From contig NZ_AKKC02000002.1 in assembly GCF_000282095.2 (NCBI RefSeq), positions 1 to 64,000 on the forward strand: a DNA stretch of 64,000 nucleotides. The letters are read 5' to 3'. The translations under genes and the position numbers were made by a program. The stretch is from Rhizobium sp. CF080. GTDB lineage: Bacteria; Pseudomonadota; Alphaproteobacteria; Rhizobiales; Rhizobiaceae. Shown piece after piece: positions 36,444 through 44,339 of this stretch. The notes below the pieces were generated by a model. The model saw only the letters and a program-made list of their open reading frames with translations, made no database searches and was not told the DNA's origin. Position 1 is the first letter of the stretch; each line of letters opens with the position of its first letter.

Positions 36444-36557
36444 GGCTTAGATCCTGAAGGCGCCACAGGAAGGAAAACTGACAAAAGCCAGCAAAACGCC
36501 TAGTCCCCTTCTATTGCAAATGCGAACGAGGTCAACCTCTTCCGCCGCTCCCAAGCA

Positions 36558-36590
36558 AAACAAAAGGCGCCGGCCTCAACGGCGGCGCCT
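36558..36590 (-). terminator. Terminator of rirA
   Basis: Stem AGGCGCCG (36565-36572) with CGGCGCCT (36583-36590), 10-base loop. On the minus strand the stem is followed by TTTGTTTTG, giving a rho-independent terminator 25 bases after the rirA stop. Confidence 0.7.
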
Positions 36591-36614
36591 CTCAAAAAAC
36601 ATGGATCGGGAAGA

Positions 36615-37097
36615 TCAGGCGGCCGGCGCGATGGCCTTGGGGATGGCCTTCGGCAGGTGCAGCATATCGATGCCCAGCAGGAAGTTGATCTGCGGACGCG
36701 CCTTGACGAGATCATCGATCGTGTATTCGGCGAGCACGTCGAAGAACGCATTGAGCGCCTTGCGGAGCGCGGCGTTCAGGCCGCAGCTGTCAACAAGCGG
36801 GCATTCCGCCACACCCTCTTCGAAACATTCCGCCATGGCGAAGCTGTCTTCAGTCACCTTGACGACATCGAACAACGTGATCCGGTCAGCAGCGCGGCCC
36901 AGCCTGACGCCGCCGTTGCGACCACGCACGGTCTCCACCAGTCCGGCCCTGTTGAGCGGCTGCAGGATCTTGAAGAGGAAGAGTTCGGAAACGCCGTACG
37001 CCCTGGCGATCTCGGGGATGCGGCTGAGATGGCCTTCGTTGGCGGCACAATACATCAGCATCCGTACTGCGTAATTCGTCTGTTTGGTCAAGCGCAT
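36615..37097 (-). CDS. rirA: Rhizobial iron regulator RirA
   Basis: This 160-residue Rrf2 family repressor represses iron-uptake genes in rhizobia when iron is plentiful. The N-terminal winged helix (MRLTKQTNYAVRMLMYCAAN, VSELFLFKILQPLNRAGLVE, GRNGGVRLG) and the cluster ligands Cys91, Cys99 and Cys105 (MAECFEEGVAECPLVDSCGLN) are all present. The sequence is very close to what I know of Rhizobium and Agrobacterium RirA. It is monocistronic. Confidence 0.96.
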   Translation of the reverse strand: MRLTKQTNYAVRMLMYCAANEGHLSRIPEIARAYGVSELFLFKILQPLNRAGLVETVRGRNGGVRLGRAADRITLFDVVKVTEDSFAMAECFEEGVAECPLVDSCGLNAALRKALNAFFDVLAEYTIDDLVKARPQINFLLGIDMLHLPKAIPKAIAPAA

Positions 37098-37344
37098 GCT
37101 GGTCTCCCGAGACTCGTACCCACCCTATATAGAGGCTCCGCTAGTTTTGAACAATTCCAAAATAAGAAAATTGTCATCAAGTTTCCGAGCCGAGCCAGAT
37201 TGCCTTCATCGGCGCGGAATTCAAGTCATAATTGCTCGTCAACAATAAACCCGGAAGGCCGCCCCCCGCCCAGGCGTTTGCATTTTTGCGGTCTGCAGAA
37301 GAGCGACCGCTGGCTGTATCGGACGGGTTGTGCAAGGATGGCCG

Positions 37345-37623
37345 ATGATATCGCGCGACCTGCATGAGGTTTTGATGGTCCTGTACGAAGCCGGCGCCTC
37401 GCGTGTCCCGGCCTCCGAGATCGACTGGACCAGTGACATGGCGCCGGCGCTGAACCGGGCGCTCAACATGCAATACATCACCCACCGCGACACGCGGGCG
37501 GGGCGGCTGTTCTCGCTGACAGAGGCAGGATACACGGCGATTGAACGGCAACCGCCGAATTATATATCGATCTCGCGCGCCTTCAGATCGCTATTCAGGA
37601 TCGGCGGCGGATCGCCGGAATAG
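37345..37623 (+). CDS. Small winged-helix-like hypothetical protein, 92 aa
   Basis: ATG 37345 follows AAGG by 7 bases. The order (MISRDLHEVLMVLYEAGA, then ALNRALNMQYITHRDTRAG, then LFSLTEAGYTAIER) looks like a small winged helix similar to MarR/PadR-type domains without the dimerisation helices. Function is unknown. It is divergent from rirA across a 247-base gap. Confidence 0.6.
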   Translation: MISRDLHEVLMVLYEAGASRVPASEIDWTSDMAPALNRALNMQYITHRDTRAGRLFSLTEAGYTAIERQPPNYISISRAFRSLFRIGGGSPE

Positions 37624-37635
37624 TTCCGGTTCACG

Positions 37636-37767
37636 TCAACCGGTCATAGACATCGCAACCCAGGTCGGGACCGCGACCACCACCATTGCAGCCAGCAGGC
37701 TAAGGCCGATCTTCGCCAGATACGTGCGGCGGGCACGCTTGGCATCCCACTCGTAAACCATGGACAT
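37636..37767 (-). CDS. Small membrane protein, 43 aa
   Basis: AGGAGTGGGG lies before the ATG. The peptide starts MSMVYEWDAKRARRTYLAKI and then has one hydrophobic segment (GLSLLAAMVVVAVPTWVAM). It is convergent with the gene at 37345. No family is recognised; the clear ribosome site and membrane span support it being real. Confidence 0.5.
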   Translation of the reverse strand: MSMVYEWDAKRARRTYLAKIGLSLLAAMVVVAVPTWVAMSMTG

Positions 37768-37841
37768 ACATCCCCACTCCTACTCCGCGAGCTAAATTAG
37801 AATAGTCTGCGGATACGTCAATGGGTGGCTATGGATCACAG

Positions 37842-38906
37842 CTACCTTGCCCGAGGCCGACCTTCGAGCTCGGCGGCGTAGTTGCGGATGTCCTGCTGAC
37901 GTTGCGGCGTGCCGGGATGGCTGGACAGGATGTTCGCATCCCCATGGTCTCCGAGCTTGTCTTCCAGCACCGCAAAGAACCGGGCGAGCGCAGCGGGATC
38001 GTAACCGGCGGTACGCATCAGTTCGACCGAACGGCGGTCTGCCTCCGCTTCCGCGGCACGGGAATAGGAAAGCGCCACGAGCGCCCCACCCTGGGTGAGG
38101 ATGTCTTCGACGCCTGAGCCGACATCGCCGGCAATCAGCATGACGAGCGCAGCAATGCCCGCAGCACGGTAGAGCTGCCGCAGGCTGTGCTCTCCTTCCA
38201 CATGAGCGATCTCATGACCGAGCACGCCGAGGATCATTTCCCGGTCGCCATTGGCGAGCTTCACCAGGGCGTCGGTGAGGATCAGGCTGCCGTCCGGAAG
38301 CGCGAAGGCGTTCGGGCCGATCACACCGCCATCCCGGAAATAAAGGTCATAGGCGCCCTGCCCGCCTTTCGAATGCACGGCGAGTTTCGAAAAGCCCTCG
38401 GAGATCGCCTGTCGCTCGCCTTCGGGCAGTTCGGACGGCTTCAGGATCGTCCGGTCGAGCGATGCGAGCGTACCGGAGCCTATCAGTTCCGGCACGAAGG
38501 GTGGCGTCACCAAGACCGCGACTTCCACCAGCGCCGGGACGGCGAAGCGGTAGATCGTGGTGGCCAGCAGGATGACGGCGAGCGTCATGAGGATCAGCCG
38601 CGGATGGAACTGTTCCAGCCGGTGTACCAGGCCGCTCCGGGCACCGCGCTTGCCGCGAAGATAGGTGTCGACCCCGTCGTTGTCGCGCGTCTCGAATACG
38701 GAGCCATCCGGAAAGCTCACCCGCCGCGGGATCGAGCCGACCCGCGAGCTGATCCCGGTCCGCTCCGGCACCGCAGACGCGAGGACCCGCTCCTCTTCCG
38801 CTGCCACGAGGAGAGGCCCCTCCTCGCGCAGAACAGCCGGGACCGCGCGGCTGGAATTGGCCGGGTGCCATTCGCCTTTCGCGATGACCGCTCCGTCAGA
38901 AGCCAA
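37842..38906 (-). CDS. M48 family metalloprotease with membrane anchor
   Basis: This roughly 354-residue protein has an N-terminal soluble segment of about 100 residues, a hydrophobic span (LILMTLAVILLATTIY), and a zinc peptidase domain with HEIAHVEGEH and the third-ligand region SYSRAAEAEADRRSVELM. It ends SSHPGTPQRQQDIRNY, typical for M48 (loiP/bepA-like). TTG 38906 is the likely start: AAGGG lies 8 bases upstream and it overlaps the yjgN-like stop by 11 bases. An ATG at 38951 would overlap more. It is translationally coupled with the YjgN-like gene. Confidence 0.85.
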   Translation of the reverse strand: MASDGAVIAKGEWHPANSSRAVPAVLREEGPLLVAAEEERVLASAVPERTGISSRVGSIPRRVSFPDGSVFETRDNDGVDTYLRGKRGARSGLVHRLEQFHPRLILMTLAVILLATTIYRFAVPALVEVAVLVTPPFVPELIGSGTLASLDRTILKPSELPEGERQAISEGFSKLAVHSKGGQGAYDLYFRDGGVIGPNAFALPDGSLILTDALVKLANGDREMILGVLGHEIAHVEGEHSLRQLYRAAGIAALVMLIAGDVGSGVEDILTQGGALVALSYSRAAEAEADRRSVELMRTAGYDPAALARFFAVLEDKLGDHGDANILSSHPGTPQRQQDIRNYAAELEGRPRAR

Positions 38907-39987
38907 AGTCGAACCCTTCCATATCCATGTATTCGGCGCTGATCGCAGCACCGCTCACTTCGATCGAGGAGAGGATCTCGCCCGGGTCGCCGTTGATGCG
39001 GATACCCGTGTGTTCGTTTACATACCGCGCCATCCGGACTGCTGCCCAAGGGCGCATCAGCCCGAGCGTCAGCATGGTGACTATCACATTGCTGATTGCG
39101 ATCCAGGCATAACGCAGCCGGGAAATGTCGCTGAACAGCTGATGGCGACCGTCAAGCTCCGCCGCCGACCAGGCGACATTGCGCACACCAGCCCGATAGA
39201 AGAGACCAGCGATACCGTAGAGGATGAAATAGATGAAGATCCCGGCATAGAGACCGGCAATGCTCAGCATGGTCACCTGCGCGCTCGTCAGTTCGGCGCT
39301 CTCGCGCATGACGGCCGCAGCACCGATGATCACGACGAAGGCAATGACACCGAAGACGATGCTGCCCAGGAATACGATCAATGCAGGCAGGACCCAGACG
39401 CCATAAAGCCGGCCGAGCTGCGGGTCGCTGGAAAACGTCCGGTCGCCATAACGCAGGTTGTTGAAGACGTATCGCCAGGTCCAGCGGCTCGCGAGCGGCG
39501 CCAGGATGCCGAAGGAAATGAAGGCTACGAAGCTGCCGAGCAGGATAGCCACGAAGGCGCCGCCTGCCGTGCCGACGAAATCGAAACGCACGTTGCGATA
39601 GCTCGTCACCCGGGCGTTGAAGCGCAGGCTGCGCTTGATGAGCCACGGCAGAGCGATCAGGATCACGATCGGGGATAGGATGCCGATTGGCGGAAAGATC
39701 GCCGTGCCGATATTGATCACGATCAGGAACGCGATGACGATCAGCCGGCCGATGAAGATCTGCTTGCCGGTGGCATGGTATTCGAAAGCACGGCCGAGAA
39801 TGACCGTGTTGCCGAAGAAATATCGCATGCGCCGCACCTTCGCCCAGGCCGAATAAATGCCGAGGGTGATGATTGTCAGGAGAACGTTGACGATCCAGAT
39901 ACCGAAATATTCGCTGGCGCTGCCCGTGAAGGATGCGCGCTCAAATTGCTCCGCCGCCGCCCGAGGCGTCGTCTCCGCTACTGCCAT
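38896..39987 (-). CDS. YjgN (DUF898) family membrane protein
   Basis: This 363-residue protein has about eight hydrophobic spans. The family pattern FTGSASEYFGIWIVNVLLTIITLGIYSAW, repeated near the C-terminus as IVTMLTLGLMRPWAAVRMARY, is clear, as is YHATGKQIFIGR. The function of YjgN is unknown. The downstream M48 protease gene overlaps its end, and that pairing recurs in proteobacteria as far as I recall, suggesting a joint envelope quality-control role. Confidence 0.88.
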   Translation of the reverse strand: MAVAETTPRAAAEQFERASFTGSASEYFGIWIVNVLLTIITLGIYSAWAKVRRMRYFFGNTVILGRAFEYHATGKQIFIGRLIVIAFLIVINIGTAIFPPIGILSPIVILIALPWLIKRSLRFNARVTSYRNVRFDFVGTAGGAFVAILLGSFVAFISFGILAPLASRWTWRYVFNNLRYGDRTFSSDPQLGRLYGVWVLPALIVFLGSIVFGVIAFVVIIGAAAVMRESAELTSAQVTMLSIAGLYAGIFIYFILYGIAGLFYRAGVRNVAWSAAELDGRHQLFSDISRLRYAWIAISNVIVTMLTLGLMRPWAAVRMARYVNEHTGIRINGDPGEILSSIEVSGAAISAEYMDMEGFDFGF

Positions 39988-40115
39988 GATATCATGCCCC
40001 CTTTGCCGAATGCCCGTCGCAATGGCCCCTGCCCGATTCTTCGCGTCATTGTAAGGTCAGGACATGTCATTTCAATCACCGCTCTATACCGCGACGAAGC
40101 TTTCGACCGCGAAAA

Positions 40116-40148
40116 TAAAAAAAGGCGGGCCTCCGAAGAGGCCCGCCT
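40116..40148 (-). terminator. Terminator of mmsA
   Basis: Perfect 11-bp stem (40123-40133 with 40138-40148), tetraloop, and on the minus strand a run of seven T follows the stem. A textbook rho-independent terminator, 24 bases after the mmsA stop. Confidence 0.9.
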
Positions 40149-40171
40149 GATGCTCCGAGCTGATTGTCCGA

Positions 40172-41668
40172 CTACTTCATCGTTGGCATGACGAATTCGG
40201 CGCCGTCCTTGATGCCGGACGGCCAGCGGGCGGTGATCGTCTTGGTCTTGGTCCAGAACTTGATCGAATCCGTGCCGTGCTGGTTCAGGTCGCCGAAGCT
40301 GGAAGCTTTCCAGCCGCCGAAGGAGTGGTAGGCGAGCGGAACCGGGATCGGCACGTTGATGCCGATCATGCCGATATTGATGCGGCTGGCGAAATCGCGG
40401 GCGGCATCGCCGTCGCGGGTGAAGATCGCGACGCCGTTGCCGTATTCATGCTTCATCGGCAGATCGAGCGCTTCTTCATAGTTATGGGCGCGGACGACCG
40501 AGAGGACGGGGCCGAAGATTTCCTGCTTGTAGATGTCCATCTCGGGCGTGACATGGTCGAACAGCGTGCCGCCGACGAAATAGCCGTTCTCGTAACCCTG
40601 CAGCTTGAAACCGCGACCATCGACCAGGAGCTTGGCGCCTTCCTCGACGCCGCGGTCGATCAGACCGTTGATGCGGGCATGGGCTTCCTTGGTGACGACC
40701 GGGCCCATGTCGGCCTTCTCGTCCGTGTAGGGACCGATACGCAGGGACTCGATCTTCGGGATCAGCTTTTCGACAAGGCGGTTGGCGGTTTCCTCACCGA
40801 CCGGCACTGCGACCGAAACAGCCATGCAGCGCTCGCCGGCCGAGCCGTAGCCTGCGCCCATCAGCGCGTTGACGGCCTGATCGAGATCGGCATCGGGCAT
40901 GATGATCATGTGGTTCTTGGCGCCACCGAAGCACTGGGCGCGCTTGCCGTTCATCGCCGCCGTTCCATAGACGTAACGGGCGATCGGGGTCGAGCCGACA
41001 AAGGAGATGGCGCCGATATCCGGATCGGTGAGGATCGCGTCGACGGCCGCCTTGTCGCCGTTGACGACGTTCAAGATGCCGGCAGGCAGGCCCGCTTCGA
41101 TCATCAGTTCGGCAAGGCGGATCGGCAGAGACGGATCGCGCTCCGACGGCTTCAGGATGAAGGCATTGCCGCAGGCGATCGCCGGGGCGAACATCCACAT
41201 CGGGATCATGCCGGGGAAGTTGAACGGGGTGATGCCGGCGCCGATGCCGACCGGCTGGCGCATGGAATACATGTCGATCTGCGGGCCGGCACCTTCAGTG
41301 AACTCCCCCTTCGACAGATGCGGGATGCCGATCACGAATTCGCAGACTTCCAGGCCACGGATGACATCGCCCTTGGAATCGTCGACCGTCTTGCCATGTT
41401 CGCGCGAGAGCATTTCGGCCAACTCGTCCATGTTCTGGTTGAGCAGGTCGACGAATTTCATGAACACGCGGGCGCGGCGCTGCGGATTGGTGGCAGCCCA
41501 TTTCGGCTGCGCCTGCTTGGCGTTTTCGACGGCGGCGCGGATTTCCGAAACGCTGGCGAGCGCAAGCTTCGCCTGGACTTCGCCGGTCGCGGGGTTGAAG
41601 ACATCAGCCGTGCGGCCGCTGGTGCCGGCGACATGCTTGCCGCCGATGAAATGCCCGATCTCACGCAT
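40172..41668 (-). CDS. mmsA: Methylmalonate-semialdehyde dehydrogenase (CoA-acylating)
   Basis: This 498-residue aldehyde dehydrogenase converts (methyl)malonate semialdehyde plus CoA and NAD to propionyl- or acetyl-CoA, in valine and myo-inositol breakdown. Diagnostic parts are GHFIGGKHVAGTSGRTADVFNPATGEV, the QPVGIGAGITPFNFPGMIPMWMF block, GGAKNHMIIMPDADLDQAVNALMGAGYGSAGERCMAVSVAV with the catalytic Cys, and the late SSFGDLNQHGTDSIKFWT. A LysR gene lies divergently upstream. Confidence 0.95.
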   Translation of the reverse strand: MREIGHFIGGKHVAGTSGRTADVFNPATGEVQAKLALASVSEIRAAVENAKQAQPKWAATNPQRRARVFMKFVDLLNQNMDELAEMLSREHGKTVDDSKGDVIRGLEVCEFVIGIPHLSKGEFTEGAGPQIDMYSMRQPVGIGAGITPFNFPGMIPMWMFAPAIACGNAFILKPSERDPSLPIRLAELMIEAGLPAGILNVVNGDKAAVDAILTDPDIGAISFVGSTPIARYVYGTAAMNGKRAQCFGGAKNHMIIMPDADLDQAVNALMGAGYGSAGERCMAVSVAVPVGEETANRLVEKLIPKIESLRIGPYTDEKADMGPVVTKEAHARINGLIDRGVEEGAKLLVDGRGFKLQGYENGYFVGGTLFDHVTPEMDIYKQEIFGPVLSVVRAHNYEEALDLPMKHEYGNGVAIFTRDGDAARDFASRINIGMIGINVPIPVPLAYHSFGGWKASSFGDLNQHGTDSIKFWTKTKTITARWPSGIKDGAEFVMPTMK

Positions 41669-41729
41669 GGGTAACTCCTCCTGCCTTTTGTGGCGATCTT
41701 TTTTGGATGGCCGAGGATACTCTCAGATT

Positions 41730-41768
41730 TGCACAAGGCAACGCCGTAGTTTACGCATCCGTTGTGCA
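41730..41768. promoter_or_regulatory. Candidate LysR operator between mmsA and its regulator
   Basis: TGCACAA (41730-41736) and its exact complement TTGTGCA (41762-41768) are separated by 25 bases, with centres 32 bases apart (three helical turns). They lie in the divergent mmsA/lysR promoter region, the right arrangement for a LysR tetramer. Confidence 0.4.
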
Positions 41769-41790
41769 GATTTCGACATTGGAGCCTGAA

Positions 41791-42672
41791 ATGAACTGGG
41801 ACGATGTGCGTATGTTCCTCGCGGTTGCCCGCACCGGCCAGATCCTCGCAGCCTCCCGACGGCTTGGCGTCAACCATGCAACGCTCGGCCGCCGGGTGAC
41901 GGCGCTCGAGGAGGATTTGCGCACCCGCCTCCTCATCCGCCGCACCAATGGCTGTGAGCTGACCGCCGAAGGCGAAGTGTTCTTTCGCGCCGCCGAGCGG
42001 ATGGAAACGGAGATGCTGACGGCGCAGGCGAGCACCGGACGCATCGACACGGCGATTGCCGGCACGGTGCGGATCGGCGCGCCCGACGGTTTTGGCGTCT
42101 CCTTCCTCGCGTCCCGGCTCGGGCGGCTGACGCGCCGACATCCGGAGCTCAAGCTGCAACTGGTGCCGGTGCCGCGATCCTTTTCGCTCTCCCAGCGAGA
42201 GGCGGATATCGCAATCACCATCGAGCGGCCCGAACAGGGCCGGCTCGTTTCTTCGAAACTGACCGATTATACACTCGGCCTCTACGCCTCGAAGACCTAT
42301 CTCGATCAGGCCGGAACGCCCCGGACGGTCGAGGCGCTGAAAAGCCATCCGCGCATCGGTTATGTGGAGGACCTGATCTTTTCGCCGTCGCTGAATTTCA
42401 CCGGCGAGGTGATGCGAGACTGGGATGCGAGCTTCGAGATATCGAGCGCCATCGGCCAGACCGAGGCTGTGCGTTCTGGCGCCGGCATTGGCATCCTGCA
42501 CGATTATGTGGCGCGGCAATATCCGGAACTGGTGCGGGTGCTGCCCGAAACCGTCATCCGGCGGTCCTACTGGACAACCTATCACGAAACGACGCGCGAG
42601 CTGATGCGGCTGCGGACGGTGGTGGAGTTTCTGAAGGAGCTGGTCGACGAGGAAGGCCACATCTTCGTGTGA
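41791..42672 (+). CDS. LysR family regulator, likely of mmsA
   Basis: This 293-residue regulator has an N-terminal helix-turn-helix (MNWDDVRMFLAVARTGQILA, RRLGVNHATLGRRVTALEEDL, LTAEGEVFF) and a periplasmic-binding-like effector domain. ATG 41791 has GGAG 7 bases upstream and gives the usual LysR start. Divergence from mmsA, with an inverted repeat between, suggests control of mmsA by a valine/inositol catabolite. The effector is not identifiable. Confidence 0.9.
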   Translation: MNWDDVRMFLAVARTGQILAASRRLGVNHATLGRRVTALEEDLRTRLLIRRTNGCELTAEGEVFFRAAERMETEMLTAQASTGRIDTAIAGTVRIGAPDGFGVSFLASRLGRLTRRHPELKLQLVPVPRSFSLSQREADIAITIERPEQGRLVSSKLTDYTLGLYASKTYLDQAGTPRTVEALKSHPRIGYVEDLIFSPSLNFTGEVMRDWDASFEISSAIGQTEAVRSGAGIGILHDYVARQYPELVRVLPETVIRRSYWTTYHETTRELMRLRTVVEFLKELVDEEGHIFV

Positions 42673-42721
42673 TGGGTCGGACTGTCTTCAGCGAAAAGGA
42701 GATAGAAGACCAAAATAGGGT

Positions 42722-42741
42722 CCGGCCGCCGAGGCGGCCGG
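42722..42741. terminator. Hairpin between convergent lysR and HTH genes
   Basis: CCGGCCGCC (42722-42730) and GGCGGCCGG (42733-42741) are exact complements with a 2-base centre, placed between two convergent genes. No strong T-run on either side. Confidence 0.5.
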
Positions 42742-42753
42742 AAAACCTTTGGA

Positions 42754-42999
42754 TCAGGAAGGCAGGAAGGTCGTGACCGGAACCTTGAGTGCCGCAGCGA
42801 TGCGCTTCAGCTTGGCCGGGTCGGCATCGGTGCCGTTTTCGATGCGAACGATCTCGTCATTGACGAGGCCGGTCGTGATGGCAAGCTCTTCGATGCTGTA
42901 GCCGACAGAACGGCGCGTTTCGGCGACGGCTGAGGCAATGTGCTGCGGAGAAAACTTCGCTCCATTGGCGGATGCGAAATTATTGATCGAAATTGTCAT
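42754..42999 (-). CDS. Small HTH (XRE-like) DNA-binding protein, 81 aa
   Basis: AGAAGGAGC lies upstream of the ATG. Residues about 15-78 form a helix-turn-helix core (HIASAVAETRRSVGYSIEELAITTGLVNDEIVRIENG, then AKLKRIAAALKVPVTTF) like the Cro/CI family. No partner toxin or phage gene is nearby. It is probably a small transcription factor; targets are unknown. Confidence 0.75.
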   Translation of the reverse strand: MTISINNFASANGAKFSPQHIASAVAETRRSVGYSIEELAITTGLVNDEIVRIENGTDADPAKLKRIAAALKVPVTTFLPS

Positions 43000-43311
43000 T
43001 GTATGCTCCTTCTAGAATGGCCTGCCGAAACCGGTCAGGTGAAGGGGGACGAACGCCCGAGACGCAGGAGTCTAAAAATTTAGGCACCGGCTGCCGCAAA
43101 CATAGGCATGCTAACGACCGAGACAAGGGCGATTAGTGCAGTGCACAAAAATGTGTTCACTTTCGGGTCGAAAGAAGGCACCGTCAAATCACTTGGGTCG
43201 CTCGAAAGGGCTGGAATCGGGGAGATTCCGGCTGGAATTGAGCTGAAAAGACAGAAATGGCACCACTTTCGCGGTGCCACATTAAATTTTCTTAATATTC
43301 GAGAAACGGTA
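43000..43311. other. Intergenic region with dctP terminator
   Basis: About 310 bases between two leftward genes. It holds a hairpin, TGGCACC (43258-43264) with GGTGCCA (43273-43279), 8-base loop. On the minus strand it is followed by a T-rich stretch, so it would end the TRAP operon transcript. The rest, presumably the promoter of the HTH gene, shows nothing else clear. A 26-codon GTG frame on the minus strand (43080-43160) is not convincing. Confidence 0.55.
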
Positions 43312-44310
43312 TCAGGCAGACTGGATTGCCTTGATCCGGTCTATGCCACCAACGATTGTGGCGAAATCCTGCCACACTCCCTGCGCGCCCTTCTGCCATT
43401 CTTCGAAGACTTCCGGCTTCAAGAGCTTGCCGCCATTCTTAAGCGACACGGCAACCGATGCGGCCTCGTCATCGATGATGAGCTGGTTGAAATAGGCAGC
43501 CCCTTCCTTCGAGGCCTCCTGGAAGACCGTCTTCTGTTCGGGGTTCAACTGGTTCCAGAAGCTTGCGGAATAATAGATGACGCCGGACGCCCAGATATGG
43601 CCGGTCTCGGTCATATAGGGCACGACTTCGTAGAGCTTGAAGCCGGCATAGGCGGATTTGGTGAGGTCCATGGCATCGGCAACGCCGGTTGCCAGCGCAT
43701 TGTAGGTCTCGGTGATCGGAATACCGACCGGGGCGGTACCGAAGGCGCTCCACAGCTTGGTGTGCAGCGGGCTCTGGATGACGCGGATCTTCTTGCCCTT
43801 GAGCTGTTCCGGACGGGTGACCGGTTCCTTGGTCAGGAGATGGCGCGCGCCGTAATTGATGAAATCGCCGATGATGAAATTCTGGGCGGCGAGCTTCTGC
43901 TTGAGATCGGCCCCGACGCTGCCATCGACCGTCTTGCGGACATGGGCTGCGTCGCGGAAGAGGAAGGGCAGATCGAGGACCTGCAGCTCCGGCACCCAGC
44001 CGGACAGCGACGAGACGGTCGAAAGGCTCGCCTGCACGGACCCGAGACGGGCGCCTTCGGCCACTTCCTTCTCGCCGCCGAGCGCGCCGCTCTTGACGAT
44101 GTTGAACTTGAACTGGCCGGGCAGCTTGGCTTCCACCAGCTCGCCGATCTTCACCCAGATCTTCGTTTCCGGCTTGTCGTCGCCAAGCAGCGAGGCGGTG
44201 GTGATCGTCGTCGTGCGGGCGGCGGCAGTGCGCACGAAAACCGGAGCGGCAAGCGCCACGCCGGTTGCCGCGGCAGTCTTCAGAAGGGTTCGGCGGTTGA
44301 TGTTGTCCAT
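43312..44310 (-). CDS. TRAP transporter substrate-binding protein (DctP)
   Basis: This 332-residue periplasmic binding protein begins MDNINRRTLLKTAAATGVAL, a twin-arginine-type signal, and ends its leader near ARTTT. The DctP fold is seen in FNIVKSGALGGEKEVAEGARLGSVQ, LDLPFLFRDAAHVRK, GKKIRVIQSPLHTKLWSAFG and IPITETYNALATGVADAMD. It delivers a small, usually carboxylated or sulfonated, substrate to the fused permease encoded just upstream. It is the last gene of a four-gene operon. Confidence 0.92.
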   Translation of the reverse strand: MDNINRRTLLKTAAATGVALAAPVFVRTAAARTTTITTASLLGDDKPETKIWVKIGELVEAKLPGQFKFNIVKSGALGGEKEVAEGARLGSVQASLSTVSSLSGWVPELQVLDLPFLFRDAAHVRKTVDGSVGADLKQKLAAQNFIIGDFINYGARHLLTKEPVTRPEQLKGKKIRVIQSPLHTKLWSAFGTAPVGIPITETYNALATGVADAMDLTKSAYAGFKLYEVVPYMTETGHIWASGVIYYSASFWNQLNPEQKTVFQEASKEGAAYFNQLIIDDEAASVAVSLKNGGKLLKPEVFEEWQKGAQGVWQDFATIVGGIDRIKAIQSA

Positions 44311-44339
44311 GTCTCAAGGTCCCCGGAGATGTGAAGCGG

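Noticed and set aside
43080-43160. A 26-codon hydrophobic GTG frame on the minus strand downstream of dctP
   Set aside because: It looks like a signal-peptide fragment (ending MFAAAGA) but lacks a good ribosome site and any mature part.
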